Source of the DNA: an uncultured bacterium
Lineage (GTDB): Bacteria; Bacteroidota; Bacteroidia; Chitinophagales; Chitinophagaceae
DNA: 64,000 nucleotides
Direction of reading: 5' to 3'
NCBI GenBank assembly: GCA_903826405.1
Contig: CAIKEH010000029.1
Location: forward strand, 1-64,000
Shown: positions 9,738 to 18,755 of the stretch, piece by piece
How positions within the stretch are numbered: position 1 is the first letter of the stretch
Layout of the letters: every line of letters begins with the position of its first letter
Translations under genes and position numbers: made by a program
Notes under the pieces: model-generated
Told to the model about the DNA's origin: nothing
Databases searched by the model: none
Seen by the model: only the letters and a program-made list of their open reading frames with translations

Positions 9738-12167
9738 TCAGTCTCTTTGCATGGCTCGTTGAGCTTCTTTTTGCAGATCAAGGTATTGTGCTTTTTCAAT
9801 GGTCACACCAACACCGATGATCGTTCCCCCTTTGAAAGAGCCGGGTGTTTTGTATTCGGAACTCACGGCATCGCCGCTGTCGTAACCAATACAAAGGCCA
9901 TCACCGGAAAGGGTGAATTTCCCAGGCTGGGTTTTCATGGGACCGGAGGCTACGATTTTATCGTTCACATAAAGCTTCATCTTGCCTATCTGCTCACCAT
10001 GTTCACCTGTCTTTTCCCGTTCAAATTCCATTCCCAATGTGTACTTACCAGGCTTCAGCTCTACAGAGGAAACGAATTTCTGTTCAGGTTTTATTCCGAG
10101 GAAATTATAAACGTAATACAATTTCTTGTTCTTGATGAAAAGTGAATGACCTCCAAAACGTGAACCGTGGGCGAAAATGACACCAGACGCATCGGCGCTT
10201 TTGATCTCCACATCGGCAAGGATCTTGAAGGAACGTCCACGAACATTCACTGCAACTCCCTCTGGTACTGGTGCGGTTCCTGGATAATATACATATCGGT
10301 CCCTGACTACTTCCTCGGAGGGGCGTTCAATACCCAATTGCTCAACAGCCGAGCGGTCGTCCAAAGGAAGCACAAGATTCTTGTCCGCCTCATCGAACCA
10401 GACATTGATCAACTGCTTGAGTTTTTCCGGGTTCTCTTTCGCCAAATTTTTTGATTCAGACCTATCCTTGTCCACATTGTATAGCTCCCACTCGTCCTGA
10501 TCGAAATGTCCCTTGGAAGTCAGTGGAGCATGGAGTGCCACAGCCTTCCAACCGTCCTCCCAAATTGCCCTGGTTCCGAGCATGGCATAATATTGGCGAC
10601 GTTTTTGCGTAGGAGCATCGGCATTTGCATCGAATGAATAGCGCATGGAGACCCCTGAGATCGGGTATTGCGGAACCCCTTTATAAATCTTGGGCATTTC
10701 CACGCCACAGATATCAAGTATGGTTGGCACGATGTCCGTGGAGTGATGATATTGATTTCTAACTTCCCCACGAGCTTTGATTCCTTTGGGCCATGAGATC
10801 ACCAGCGGATCACAGGTACCTCCAGCATATTCAGAATAACGTTTGAACATTTTAAAAGGGGTGGAGAATGCAGCAGCCCATCCTGTAGGGAAATGCTCAT
10901 AGGTATCAGGGCCACCCATTTTGTCCATGTATTTGAGGTTCTCAGCCAGTTCATCCGGATAACCGTTGAAGAATTTGTTCTCATTAACCGAGCCGTTCGG
11001 CGAACCTTCTCCGGATGCTCCGTTATCTGCTGCATAAATGACTACGGTATTGTCAAGTTGTCCGGTCTTTTCCAAATAATCAACAATGCGCCCCACCTGA
11101 GCATCGGTATATTCAGAAAAGCCCGCATAAACTTCAGCAAGTTTTGAGAAGAGTTTTTTCTCTTCCGGTTTGAGTTCATTCCAAGGACGTACATAGTCCG
11201 CAGGACTGGAAATATTCGGGGGAAGTGGATTGAATTGGGTCAAATCAGTACCCTTGGGTATGACCCCTTTGGAGATCATACGGGGAAGAACCCAGTTCCG
11301 GTAGGCATCATAACCGTCATCAAATTTGCCCTTGTATTTGGCGATATACTCTGCTGGCGCATGGTGAGGAGCATGGTTAGCCCCAGGACAAAACCACATG
11401 AACCATGGTTTGGATGGATTGGTGGCTTTCTGATCTCGTATATATTCCAAAGCTTTGTCTGCCAAGTCTTTAGATAGGTGGTAGCCTTTCTCAGGACCGT
11501 ATGGAGCTTCAATGAAATGATTGTCTTCAATCAGATCTGGGTACCATTGATTGGTTTCTCCACCTATGAAACCATAGAATCGGTCAAAGCCCATCTGAGT
11601 TGGCCATTGTTTCCGGCTTCCTCCAGAAGAAACATCCTGCTCAGGGACATTATGGTTCTTTCCGATCCAAAATGTACTCCAGCCATTGTCTTGCAGAACT
11701 TGAGCAATGGTGGCGGTCTGTTCGGGTATGCGACCATGTGCACCTGGGAATCCATTAGCGCCTTCAGTAATAGCTGCGTTGCCGGTCAGATGATGGTTTC
11801 TGCCGGTAAGTAAAGTAGAGCGAGTGGGAGAGCAGAGTGCGGTGGTATGCCACTGCGTATACATCAATCCATTATTTGCCAGTTTCTGTAGGGTTGGCAT
11901 ATTGATGCTACCACCAAAGGGTGACCAGGAAGCTAATCCCGTGTCATCATATAAAACAAATAAAATATTTGGAGCACCATCAGGGGCCTTTTTGGGGGAA
12001 TAAGGTGCCCAATCTGCTTTGGAATCCCTCACATCAAGTTTGATTTCACCCTTGAAATTCTGTTTCCGGACATCTCTTGGATCTACCTGGGATTGGGCAA
12101 TTTTAACCGTTCCCATCAACAGGAAGAAGAAAGAGGAAAAGATTTTAAAAATTCTCAATAGTCTCAT
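9738..12167 (-). CDS. Secreted arylsulfatase, long S1-family form
   Basis: Type I sulfatase of 809 residues that hydrolyses sulfate esters in the periplasm or outside. Seen: signal peptide (1-26, ending AQSQ), metal-binding D74-D75 in VLYDDTG, and the formylglycine signature CSPTRSTLLTGR with the cysteine at 112, which needs oxidation by a formylglycine-generating enzyme not present in this window. A second metal site lies in the YAADNGASGEG region (about 375-390). The C-terminal 170 residues form a beta-sandwich-like extension. Style (ALCSPTRS, NHH after the signature, long tail) matches the broad arylsulfatases also known from mycobacteria and Pseudomonas, rather than glycan-specific gut sulfatases. 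Followed on the same strand by the porin. Substrate not determinable. Confidence 0.93.
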   Translation of the reverse strand: MRLLRIFKIFSSFFFLLMGTVKIAQSQVDPRDVRKQNFKGEIKLDVRDSKADWAPYSPKKAPDGAPNILFVLYDDTGLASWSPFGGSINMPTLQKLANNGLMYTQWHTTALCSPTRSTLLTGRNHHLTGNAAITEGANGFPGAHGRIPEQTATIAQVLQDNGWSTFWIGKNHNVPEQDVSSGGSRKQWPTQMGFDRFYGFIGGETNQWYPDLIEDNHFIEAPYGPEKGYHLSKDLADKALEYIRDQKATNPSKPWFMWFCPGANHAPHHAPAEYIAKYKGKFDDGYDAYRNWVLPRMISKGVIPKGTDLTQFNPLPPNISSPADYVRPWNELKPEEKKLFSKLAEVYAGFSEYTDAQVGRIVDYLEKTGQLDNTVVIYAADNGASGEGSPNGSVNENKFFNGYPDELAENLKYMDKMGGPDTYEHFPTGWAAAFSTPFKMFKRYSEYAGGTCDPLVISWPKGIKARGEVRNQYHHSTDIVPTILDICGVEMPKIYKGVPQYPISGVSMRYSFDANADAPTQKRRQYYAMLGTRAIWEDGWKAVALHAPLTSKGHFDQDEWELYNVDKDRSESKNLAKENPEKLKQLINVWFDEADKNLVLPLDDRSAVEQLGIERPSEEVVRDRYVYYPGTAPVPEGVAVNVRGRSFKILADVEIKSADASGVIFAHGSRFGGHSLFIKNKKLYYVYNFLGIKPEQKFVSSVELKPGKYTLGMEFEREKTGEHGEQIGKMKLYVNDKIVASGPMKTQPGKFTLSGDGLCIGYDSGDAVSSEYKTPGSFKGGTIIGVGVTIEKAQYLDLQKEAQRAMQRD

Positions 12168-12237
12168 TTTCAGATTTTTAAAACAGTTTATTGATTTCTA
12201 ACTTGAAGTGTAAGGGCAGGGATTAGTACAAAATTTT

Positions 12238-12245
12238 CAAAGGTA
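12238..12245 (-). promoter_or_regulatory. Possible -7 box for the sulfatase
   Basis: TACCTTTG on the minus strand fits TAnnTTTG, about 70 nt before the sulfatase ATG. Only a CTG, not TTG, lies at the expected -33 distance (12265-12267), so the assignment is tentative. It would give the sulfatase and porin their own transcript. Confidence 0.35.
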
Positions 12246-12371
12246 TTTCATCTGAAAAGTCCTTCAGGTGAATTATTCTTATCCAATATCCTACACAATT
12301 TTGTGATTCTACTCCAAATAAAGCAAAAGAAGGGGGAGCATAGATGTTCAGAATTCCAAAGAGTGAACACT

Positions 12372-13592
12372 TCAGGACAGATCATGGTCGTTTCGCTTAC
12401 CGAAGTATTCGGAGGGAGTCTTTCCTGTTATCTTTTTAACAGCAGCTATGAATGATGTACGGGAATTGAAACCAGCGGATTTCCCCAAGGCTTCCAGGGT
12501 GAATTGAAAATTTTCGGGATGATCTTTAAGCAGGCCGAAAAGGTATTCGACCCGCCGGTTATTGATCAGTTCATTGAAATTCATCCCATATTCCTGGTTA
12601 ATGAAGGCAGAAAGTTGATAAGATGGTATTCCGATCTCAGAAGCAAGGTCTCCAAGAGAATAGCCTACCTTCCGATATGGTTCATTTTCCATAAAATGGC
12701 TTTCCAAAGCCAGTTTATACTGCTGGCCTTGAGCGATCGTCAAACTTGATTTTTTGACCACCGATTTTGATGGTTCTGCCTTGTCGGAATCACTTAAGAT
12801 CGCAACAGGCAAATCCAACTGCATCCATCCGGTCATACCGTATAAGATCGAAGGTCTAGCGAGCAGAGAAACTGATACGAAAATAATGGTGGAAGCAATG
12901 GTAAAAATTACCGGTTGATTGATATCCCTTTGGCTCACAAATTGAAATAAGAAATGAAAAATGATAAGCCCCCAAAAAATCATCATGGTAATGGTTAGCA
13001 TTCCCAACCATCGGAAGAGAGATGTATTTTGAGGGACCGGGGCCTTGGAGGCACTAAGTTTTCGAGTCCAATTCGACAACAGTCGAACTTGAAGAATAAC
13101 GAGAATAACACCAAATATCACTCGGATCCATACCCACCAGCCGGGAGGTAAGATACCCTCTGGATTGTAGGTTACCAATTGGGGTTTTAAGATAACCTGC
13201 TTCAAAAATTCAATTTGTTCTGCATGTGGTTTAAAGTGAAAAGGGATGGTATTCAGGGTGAATAATAATGCCGGGACAAAGAAAAGGGCATCAATTTTCC
13301 TGAAAATATAGGATTGTTGAAGTACAGACCTTACATACAGGTAACAGAATGGTGCAAATGTAAAAGATGCCCATCCTAATGCCCTCCATAAAAAAGGGAA
13401 TTTTAAAAAGAATGATGTCACCATCAATCCATAATTCAGGGCCAAAAACGACATACTGGCAAGAAAACCCGCCAACAATCTAGAGGGGAATGGAGCATCT
13501 CTTCTTTTGAAAAATAGTACCGCCGAAACTGTCAAACCCAACAGGGCACTAAAAAAAGTAAGTGCAAAATACCAATCCGATAAATTTTCCAT
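12372..13592 (-). CDS. AraC-family regulator with N-terminal multi-pass membrane domain
   Basis: Membrane-embedded one-component regulator, 406 residues. The first 270 residues contain about seven hydrophobic segments (for example 12-28, 40-62, 73-95, 102-118, 150-168, 195-220, 228-250). The C-terminal 95 residues (about 305-400) are an AraC double helix-turn-helix, with a first recognition segment near SYQLSAFINQEYGMNFNELIN and the second half near GKSAGFNSRTSFIAAVKK, the usual AraC signature position. The layout is common in Bacteroidota, where such proteins sit beside the transport genes they control. It lies between the TonB-dependent receptor (89 nt upstream) and the sulfatase (204 nt downstream), so it is the obvious candidate regulator of that locus. 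Ligand unknown. Confidence 0.88.
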   Translation of the reverse strand: MENLSDWYFALTFFSALLGLTVSAVLFFKRRDAPFPSRLLAGFLASMSFLALNYGLMVTSFFLKFPFLWRALGWASFTFAPFCYLYVRSVLQQSYIFRKIDALFFVPALLFTLNTIPFHFKPHAEQIEFLKQVILKPQLVTYNPEGILPPGWWVWIRVIFGVILVILQVRLLSNWTRKLSASKAPVPQNTSLFRWLGMLTITMMIFWGLIIFHFLFQFVSQRDINQPVIFTIASTIIFVSVSLLARPSILYGMTGWMQLDLPVAILSDSDKAEPSKSVVKKSSLTIAQGQQYKLALESHFMENEPYRKVGYSLGDLASEIGIPSYQLSAFINQEYGMNFNELINNRRVEYLFGLLKDHPENFQFTLEALGKSAGFNSRTSFIAAVKKITGKTPSEYFGKRNDHDLS

Positions 13593-13681
13593 GGTCTATA
13601 TTGAAATCATCCTGGGTCAAAAGATTTGTTGAAAATATAGCATTTTCAAGAGAAGTGATAAATCTTAAATGTTTCCAGATA

Positions 13682-16066
13682 TCAATCCAGTTGGAATCGT
13701 ACGGTTAGTCCCCATGTCAAAGGGTTTCCTAAATGCATGCCTCCGAAGTCATACGCATAAGAGATATATTTTACAGAACCCAGATTTCGTCCCCAAATGG
13801 AGAATTCCATCTTGCCGGTATACAATGATGCACGGGCATTGATGAGCAAATGTGCCTTTTGGCTAATCGTATTTTTAAGATCGAAATATTGATCACCCGT
13901 ATAAATGGCTTCCCCACGCAATACCATCCGGGATTTTGATCTATTACTGATGGAATGTCCGTATTGTGTTGCCAGCATCGCATTCCATGCAGGTGTGAAA
14001 ATCTGACGATTCCCATCATAGTTTTCATTCAACCGCAGTGTCTTGTAACGAGCATCGGTATGTCCTAGCTGAGCCTGTATCTCCAGGCCCTGTATCGGTA
14101 TGGCTTGTGCCTCCAATTCAAAACCCTTACTATTGAGCGATCCAGCATTCCTGGTTATGGTCACGGCATCAGGAAGTAAAAGTGTGGGGATCTGAACATC
14201 CCGTACCGCTGTATAAAAAATTGTTGCATTCCATCTGAAACGGTGATCATGCGATTCATTTTTAGAACCCAATTCAAATCCATTGCTGAATTCTGGTGCA
14301 TAGGCCTGTAGTGGAGGTTGTGATGGGTCGCTGGAAAGTGGACTGATACCTCCCGTCCTGAATCCCCTGTTATAAGAAAAATATACAAGATTGTCCGTGG
14401 TAGGGTGCCAGTTCAAACTGAGTTTAGGACTTATTGCCTGAAAATTTGCTGAAGCGCTAGTATCCGGTCGGATAATGAGCGGGGGACCTGGCATCATCTG
14501 GAATTCTCCCCTGATCAGGTTACTCTTGTTTTCATAGTCCCAACGTAAGCCACCGATCAAGTCGACAGACGTTGATATCCTGTAAGTAGCCTGTCCATAA
14601 AGGGCCAAGCCTTTTGAACCAGCCCTGTTCGTAGTGATTATCGCAATACCGGTGTCAGGGATCCCCAGCAAGGGGGCATCAGGCCCGAATTGAGTCGCTT
14701 GACGGGAAGGACTTTGCTGATCGAAAAAATAGGCTCCTGCATTCCAGGAAAACTTACGCTCATCAACTACTGAATTTAATCGGAATTCCTGTGTCCATGC
14801 ACGAACACGATTATATTCAAGTCCATAGTTGTTAAAAATGCGTATGGCATCAAGAGAAGTGAAATCTGCATCAAGAGGTTGGTCATAAATACGATAATTG
14901 GTCTGATAAGCGGTCTGCGAAACAAATCTTACTTTTTTCCCATCATGATATACGGAAAGTGATGCATTGGCTCCATCATCGTGCATGGTTGCCAAAGAAT
15001 TCTGGTCAACTCTATAAGGCATGGAAAAAACTGTGGAAGGATCGACCGCGAGGGGGAAGGCGCCGTTGTTCCTATTGTTGTTATGATGTACATTCAACTG
15101 GATCGACCAGTCCTTCCCGGGCAGGTATTTGAGATAATAATTACCGGTAACTGTTTTCTGACGATCAAAATCACTTCCCGTATGGTCATTGATGTAATAA
15201 CCATGTCTGGTATCGTATTGCAGGGAAATACCTGCGAACAATTTATCCTTGATCAACGCTGTTGAAAAACCTGCAGTTGCCCTCAATGTATTGTAATTGC
15301 CGAAACTGATCTCGCCAAATACGCGGGTTGCGTTAGTTGGCTTTTTTGTGATGACATTGATGACTCCACCCATGGCATTCCTGCCGTACAAAGTACCTTG
15401 TGGGCCCCTCAAAATCTCGATACGCTCCACATCAAGTAAGGGTGAAAGGTATGTGTCCATGCTAAATTGATTGACACCATCAATATAGGTAGCTACTGCT
15501 GGGTCATATGAAGTTGTCGTGATCCCCCTGATCGAAGTGACGTTGCGGTCATCCCCGGGATTGGCACTGTACACATTGGGAGCAAGTCCGGAAAGGTTGC
15601 TGAGATCCCAGATCCTGAATTCTCTAACTTGTCTGGAGTTCAATACACTGATCGAAATAGGTTCATGCTGTGCTTGTTCATCGCGTTTTTCAGCAGAGAC
15701 CAAAACCTCATCCAGTGTATTGAATTGTTCCTTAAGCACGATTTTCCTTACAATACCATTAAAATCCCCGTCATTCAATCTGATTAATTGGGTAGCGTAT
15801 CCTGTTGCCGAAACAGAAATGACGGATCCCTTGTTCGGGGAAACTTCAATTGAAAAAAATCCGGTATCGTTGGTTACCACATTATGAATAGTATTCAAAT
15901 TCTCGATCGTGGCATGAGTTATTCTATGTCCCGAACTGTCCATTATTATACCTGAAATAAGAAGTTTAACCTGCGCCTGGGCAATAATGGGTAGTAGGAA
16001 CAGTAAAAAAATAAAATTGAATGAAAAGAATCGAGAAAAAGATCTATTATTTGAAAAAAGCTTCAT
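13682..16066 (-). CDS. TonB-dependent outer membrane receptor
   Basis: 794-residue energy-coupled outer membrane importer. Seen: signal peptide (1-32, ending AQAQ), an N-terminal carboxypeptidase-regulatory-like beta-sandwich (about 33-115), plug domain (about 125-245, with LRGPQGTLYGRNAMGG at its end), then a 22-strand barrel ending LTVRFQLD. It lacks SusC-sized length and there is no SusD partner, so it is not a starch-type SusCD unit; plug style resembles the IroN/FecA-like or sulfonate/organic-molecule receptors widespread in Proteobacteria. The gene starts 38 nt after the creatininase stop, suggesting one transcript. Substrate is unknown: a siderophore or a sulfated compound processed by the neighbouring sulfatase are both possible. 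Confidence 0.92.
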   Translation of the reverse strand: MKLFSNNRSFSRFFSFNFIFLLFLLPIIAQAQVKLLISGIIMDSSGHRITHATIENLNTIHNVVTNDTGFFSIEVSPNKGSVISVSATGYATQLIRLNDGDFNGIVRKIVLKEQFNTLDEVLVSAEKRDEQAQHEPISISVLNSRQVREFRIWDLSNLSGLAPNVYSANPGDDRNVTSIRGITTTSYDPAVATYIDGVNQFSMDTYLSPLLDVERIEILRGPQGTLYGRNAMGGVINVITKKPTNATRVFGEISFGNYNTLRATAGFSTALIKDKLFAGISLQYDTRHGYYINDHTGSDFDRQKTVTGNYYLKYLPGKDWSIQLNVHHNNNRNNGAFPLAVDPSTVFSMPYRVDQNSLATMHDDGANASLSVYHDGKKVRFVSQTAYQTNYRIYDQPLDADFTSLDAIRIFNNYGLEYNRVRAWTQEFRLNSVVDERKFSWNAGAYFFDQQSPSRQATQFGPDAPLLGIPDTGIAIITTNRAGSKGLALYGQATYRISTSVDLIGGLRWDYENKSNLIRGEFQMMPGPPLIIRPDTSASANFQAISPKLSLNWHPTTDNLVYFSYNRGFRTGGISPLSSDPSQPPLQAYAPEFSNGFELGSKNESHDHRFRWNATIFYTAVRDVQIPTLLLPDAVTITRNAGSLNSKGFELEAQAIPIQGLEIQAQLGHTDARYKTLRLNENYDGNRQIFTPAWNAMLATQYGHSISNRSKSRMVLRGEAIYTGDQYFDLKNTISQKAHLLINARASLYTGKMEFSIWGRNLGSVKYISYAYDFGGMHLGNPLTWGLTVRFQLD

Positions 16067-16104
16067 GTTCTTGATTGCCTTGAAGGTGATGATATAAAAT
16101 CAGA

Positions 16105-16878
16105 TTAACCGATAAGATCGGAAACTGGTGTGGTAGCTAATTGATGGAAAAAAGCTGCGATATTGGAAGTGGTAGCTGAAATAAAGATCTTCCCTTTTTC
16201 CACGGTTGCTGCTTTCGGGTCACCAGACCCAGTATCCCGAGTTATTTTCGTCCATGGACGCTGAGCCCATGCCCATCCTTCACGAAAACCGTTCAGCATA
16301 TAATTTTTGGTAGCCCCATCACCCGCTTCTGAAATGGGAAGCAAAAGATCCGGTGCAATATTCATCATCACACTGGTCTCCATTTCATCCGCATGGTCCC
16401 CGGGATTCTGAAAGATTCCAATTTTGGAGGCGGATTGATACCAATTCAGAGAACAGATGAATAGTTCAGGAAATAACCCAGCCAACTCCCGTATGTGCGG
16501 AACAAAATTATTGGCCCCATGTCCATTAAAGATGACGAGTTTATTTATGCCCTGCTTTGACAGTACATCACAAACATCCTTCAAAATGGCCAATTGTGTA
16601 CTGGGCATCATGTTGATGCAGAGTTTTATGTCCAATTGTCCGGTGTTCACACCGAAAGGAATATAAGGGAGGACAATGAGTTTTGCCCCTTTCTTCCAGG
16701 CCTCATCTGCAGCCAATGCGGCTATGTGTTCAGCCTGAAAATTGTCTGTGCCATAAGGCATGTGAAAATTATGTGCTTCGGTTGCTCCCCAAGGCAATAC
16801 GGCGAGGGTATAATCCGTTTCCTTTACGGCTTTCCAATTCGTTTCGGCAAGAATATATGGGCGGGGTTTGTTCATCAA
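16105..16878 (-). CDS. Creatininase-family amidohydrolase
   Basis: 257-residue cytosolic metal-dependent hydrolase of the creatininase fold. Seen: metal-binding GATEAH with E34 and H36, D45 (YGTD), H120 in FNGHGAN, and E167 in HADEMET. E34/H36/D45/H120 fall at the same positions as in Pseudomonas creatininase, but the residue equivalent to its E122 is alanine, as in many non-creatininase family members. The family includes creatininase, formamide hydrolases and cofactor-peptide proteases, so creatine itself is not implied. First gene of the minus-strand block, 38 nt ahead of the TonB-dependent receptor; it may hydrolyse an amide bond of the compound the receptor imports (inference). Confidence 0.85.
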   Translation of the reverse strand: MMNKPRPYILAETNWKAVKETDYTLAVLPWGATEAHNFHMPYGTDNFQAEHIAALAADEAWKKGAKLIVLPYIPFGVNTGQLDIKLCINMMPSTQLAILKDVCDVLSKQGINKLVIFNGHGANNFVPHIRELAGLFPELFICSLNWYQSASKIGIFQNPGDHADEMETSVMMNIAPDLLLPISEAGDGATKNYMLNGFREGWAWAQRPWTKITRDTGSGDPKAATVEKGKIFISATTSNIAAFFHQLATTPVSDLIG

Positions 16879-16940
16879 ATTTTTTCCAAATTTACTCTAT
16901 GTACAACTCATTTGATAATCCTAAAAGCCTGAAAATTGAT

Positions 16941-16948
16941 TATTTTTG
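16941..16948 (+). promoter_or_regulatory. -7 box of tRNA-Thr
   Basis: TATTTTTG matches TAnnTTTG and ends 7 nt before the mature tRNA-Thr 5' end, the expected distance to a transcription start. A TTTG at 16911-16914 is 26 nt upstream, longer than the ideal 19, so only the -7 element is well supported. Confidence 0.5.
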
Positions 16949-16955
16949 TTAATAT

Positions 16956-17028
16956 GCCATCTTAGCTCAGTTGGTAGAGCAGGTCATTCGTAATGATCAG
17001 GTCACCAGTTCAAGTCTGGTAGATGGCT
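16956..17028 (+). tRNA. tRNA-Thr (anticodon CGT)
   Basis: Complete 73-nt cloverleaf: acceptor GCCATCT/AGATGGC, D-arm GCTC/GAGC, anticodon stem GGTCA/TGATC with loop TTCGTAA (anticodon CGT), T-arm ACCAG/CTGGT with TTCAAGT, discriminator T. CCA not encoded. Reads ACG codons. The trmH gene begins 23 nt later on the same strand. Confidence 0.95.
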
Positions 17029-17051
17029 CACTTCTCCTTTTGAAATAATCA

Positions 17052-17651
17052 ATGACACCTGAAAGATCGAAAAGGCTTAAGGAAGTTCTGGACAAGCGGC
17101 AACATGATCTCACCGTCATTTTGGAGAATGTATTCGATCCCCACAACATCTCGGCTGTAATGAGAACCTGTGATTCTGTAGGCATTCAGGAGATCTATGT
17201 TCTGAATACAGCAATACCAAAACATAAAAAATGGGGCAACCGTAGCAGCAGCAGCGCAGACAAATGGTTAACCATCCATCAATTCTCTGATACGGCATCC
17301 TGTTTAAAGGCTGTAAAAAGCAAATATGAGCAGATCCTGACCACTCATCTCAGTTCAGATGCAGCCGATCTCTATGCATTGGATCTCACTGTACCAACGG
17401 CATTGGTTTTTGGAAACGAACACAGCGGCGTTTCCGATGAACTTCGTGAAATGGCAGACGGCAATTTCATTATCCCGCAGATCGGGATTATCAAGTCACT
17501 CAACATCTCAGTAGCTTGTGCCGTTACCATCTATGAAGCATTCCGACAAAAATCCGCTGCCGGTCATTATGATGTGCCCCGCCTTCCACCAGAACTCAGG
17601 AATGAATTGAATAATGAATGGGGATTCAGGGAAGCAGGTCAAGACATTTGA
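17052..17651 (+). CDS. trmH: tRNA (guanosine-18-2'-O)-methyltransferase TrmH
   Basis: SPOUT-class methyltransferase that puts a 2'-O-methyl on G18 of the tRNA D-loop using S-adenosylmethionine. Seen over 199 residues: motif 1 NISAVMRTCDSVG (32-44) with catalytic R38, motif 2 ALVFGNEHSGVSDE (117-130), and motif 3 IPQIGIIKSLNISVA (141-155), which form the trefoil knot. The arrangement without an N-terminal L30e-like domain and the short C-terminal helix fit TrmH rather than RlmB or TrmL. It lies 23 nt downstream of tRNA-Thr on the same strand with no obvious promoter in between, so the two may share a transcript. Confidence 0.92.
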   Translation: MTPERSKRLKEVLDKRQHDLTVILENVFDPHNISAVMRTCDSVGIQEIYVLNTAIPKHKKWGNRSSSSADKWLTIHQFSDTASCLKAVKSKYEQILTTHLSSDAADLYALDLTVPTALVFGNEHSGVSDELREMADGNFIIPQIGIIKSLNISVACAVTIYEAFRQKSAAGHYDVPRLPPELRNELNNEWGFREAGQDI

Positions 17652-17721
17652 TTTAAACTGTCTTATTTTTTCTTCATAATCAGGAAAACTTCTGAATGAA
17701 GTACTTATTTAAAGCAAATAT

Positions 17722-18672
17722 TCAAGATGTTTCCTGTCGCTTGTGAGCGATACTTTTCAGTGAATTGATACTCACATTGAGCTCGAATCCTATGAGCATG
17801 ACAAGTGAGTTGACGAATACCAGGAGCATCAGGATGAGAATGCTCCCTATGGATCCATAAACCTTGTTATAGGATGCAAAATTATTCACCCAGTATGAAA
17901 AAAGATAGGTGAATCCGATGATGAGCAGGGTACACAGCAGGGATCCCGGTGAACTGATTTTCCATTTCTTGTGAACGGATGGCGCATATCGGTAAATGAA
18001 TGCCACCGAAAAATAGACCAATCCGAATGTAATCGCCAGCCTTAAAAGTTGTCCTAACCAGTTTACCGCATTTGCTTTTATATGTAGCCAATGGGATAAA
18101 AGGGATACCAATGTGCTCTGAGTGAACAAGATCATGATCGTTGCCAAGATAAGCATGACAATCAACACCGTCAATCGGATTGCTTCCCATCGCAAGCGTA
18201 GGAAATTTCTTCTCTCCGTTTCTATATGAAGCATGCTCTTATTAAATGTCCTCATGATGGTCAGCATGGCATTGGACGAGAAATAGATGGCGGTCAAGAG
18301 ACCTATATAGGACAAACCCTTATCCGGTCTGAAGAAGTCCTCCATGATGGAACGTATGATTTTAAAAGTGGCATCGTTAGGAGTGATCTGTCGAGCAATG
18401 GACAAAGCAACTTTATAAAGATCCCTGGATTCAGGCAAGTTTGACAGGAGCGTGAACAAGAATATGCCCAGAGGGGGGATGGCCATTAGGAAATTGAAAG
18501 AGATCGCGGCGGCCCTTTCGTTGAGTCCCACTTGTTGCGTTTGCTTGAGGAAGAAACGGGCGACATCATATAGAGGCAGTCCCTCAAATCCAGGCAAAAC
18601 TATCTGCTTGGATTTCCTGATCAGAAATGCCATCGGCGGTGATTTGAGTATGATCCGCTCCAGTTTGGTCAT
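17722..18672 (-). CDS. YihY/BrkB-family inner membrane protein
   Basis: 316-residue polytopic membrane protein of the YihY (formerly wrongly called ribonuclease BN) family. Seen: N-terminal amphipathic stretch with the family-typical ERAAAISFNFLMAIPPLG entry into the first membrane helix (about 52-78), then helices at about 120-142, 168-190, 207-230, 242-262 and 275-300. The molecular function is not established; roles in envelope integrity or lipid/export processes have been suggested for the family. It is downstream of mltG on the same strand (83 nt) and convergent with trmH. Confidence 0.87.
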   Translation of the reverse strand: MTKLERIILKSPPMAFLIRKSKQIVLPGFEGLPLYDVARFFLKQTQQVGLNERAAAISFNFLMAIPPLGIFLFTLLSNLPESRDLYKVALSIARQITPNDATFKIIRSIMEDFFRPDKGLSYIGLLTAIYFSSNAMLTIMRTFNKSMLHIETERRNFLRLRWEAIRLTVLIVMLILATIMILFTQSTLVSLLSHWLHIKANAVNWLGQLLRLAITFGLVYFSVAFIYRYAPSVHKKWKISSPGSLLCTLLIIGFTYLFSYWVNNFASYNKVYGSIGSILILMLLVFVNSLVMLIGFELNVSINSLKSIAHKRQETS

Positions 18673-18755
18673 GACCCCGTGAAATTAGGCATTTGTCCTG
18701 ATTACCGTGCCTGGGCACCTGCAGGATTATGCACAGACCACATTCAGGCATTTGA

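Noticed and set aside
13682-16066. SusC-type nutrient receptor
   Set aside because: Too short (794 residues) and no SusD gene beside it.
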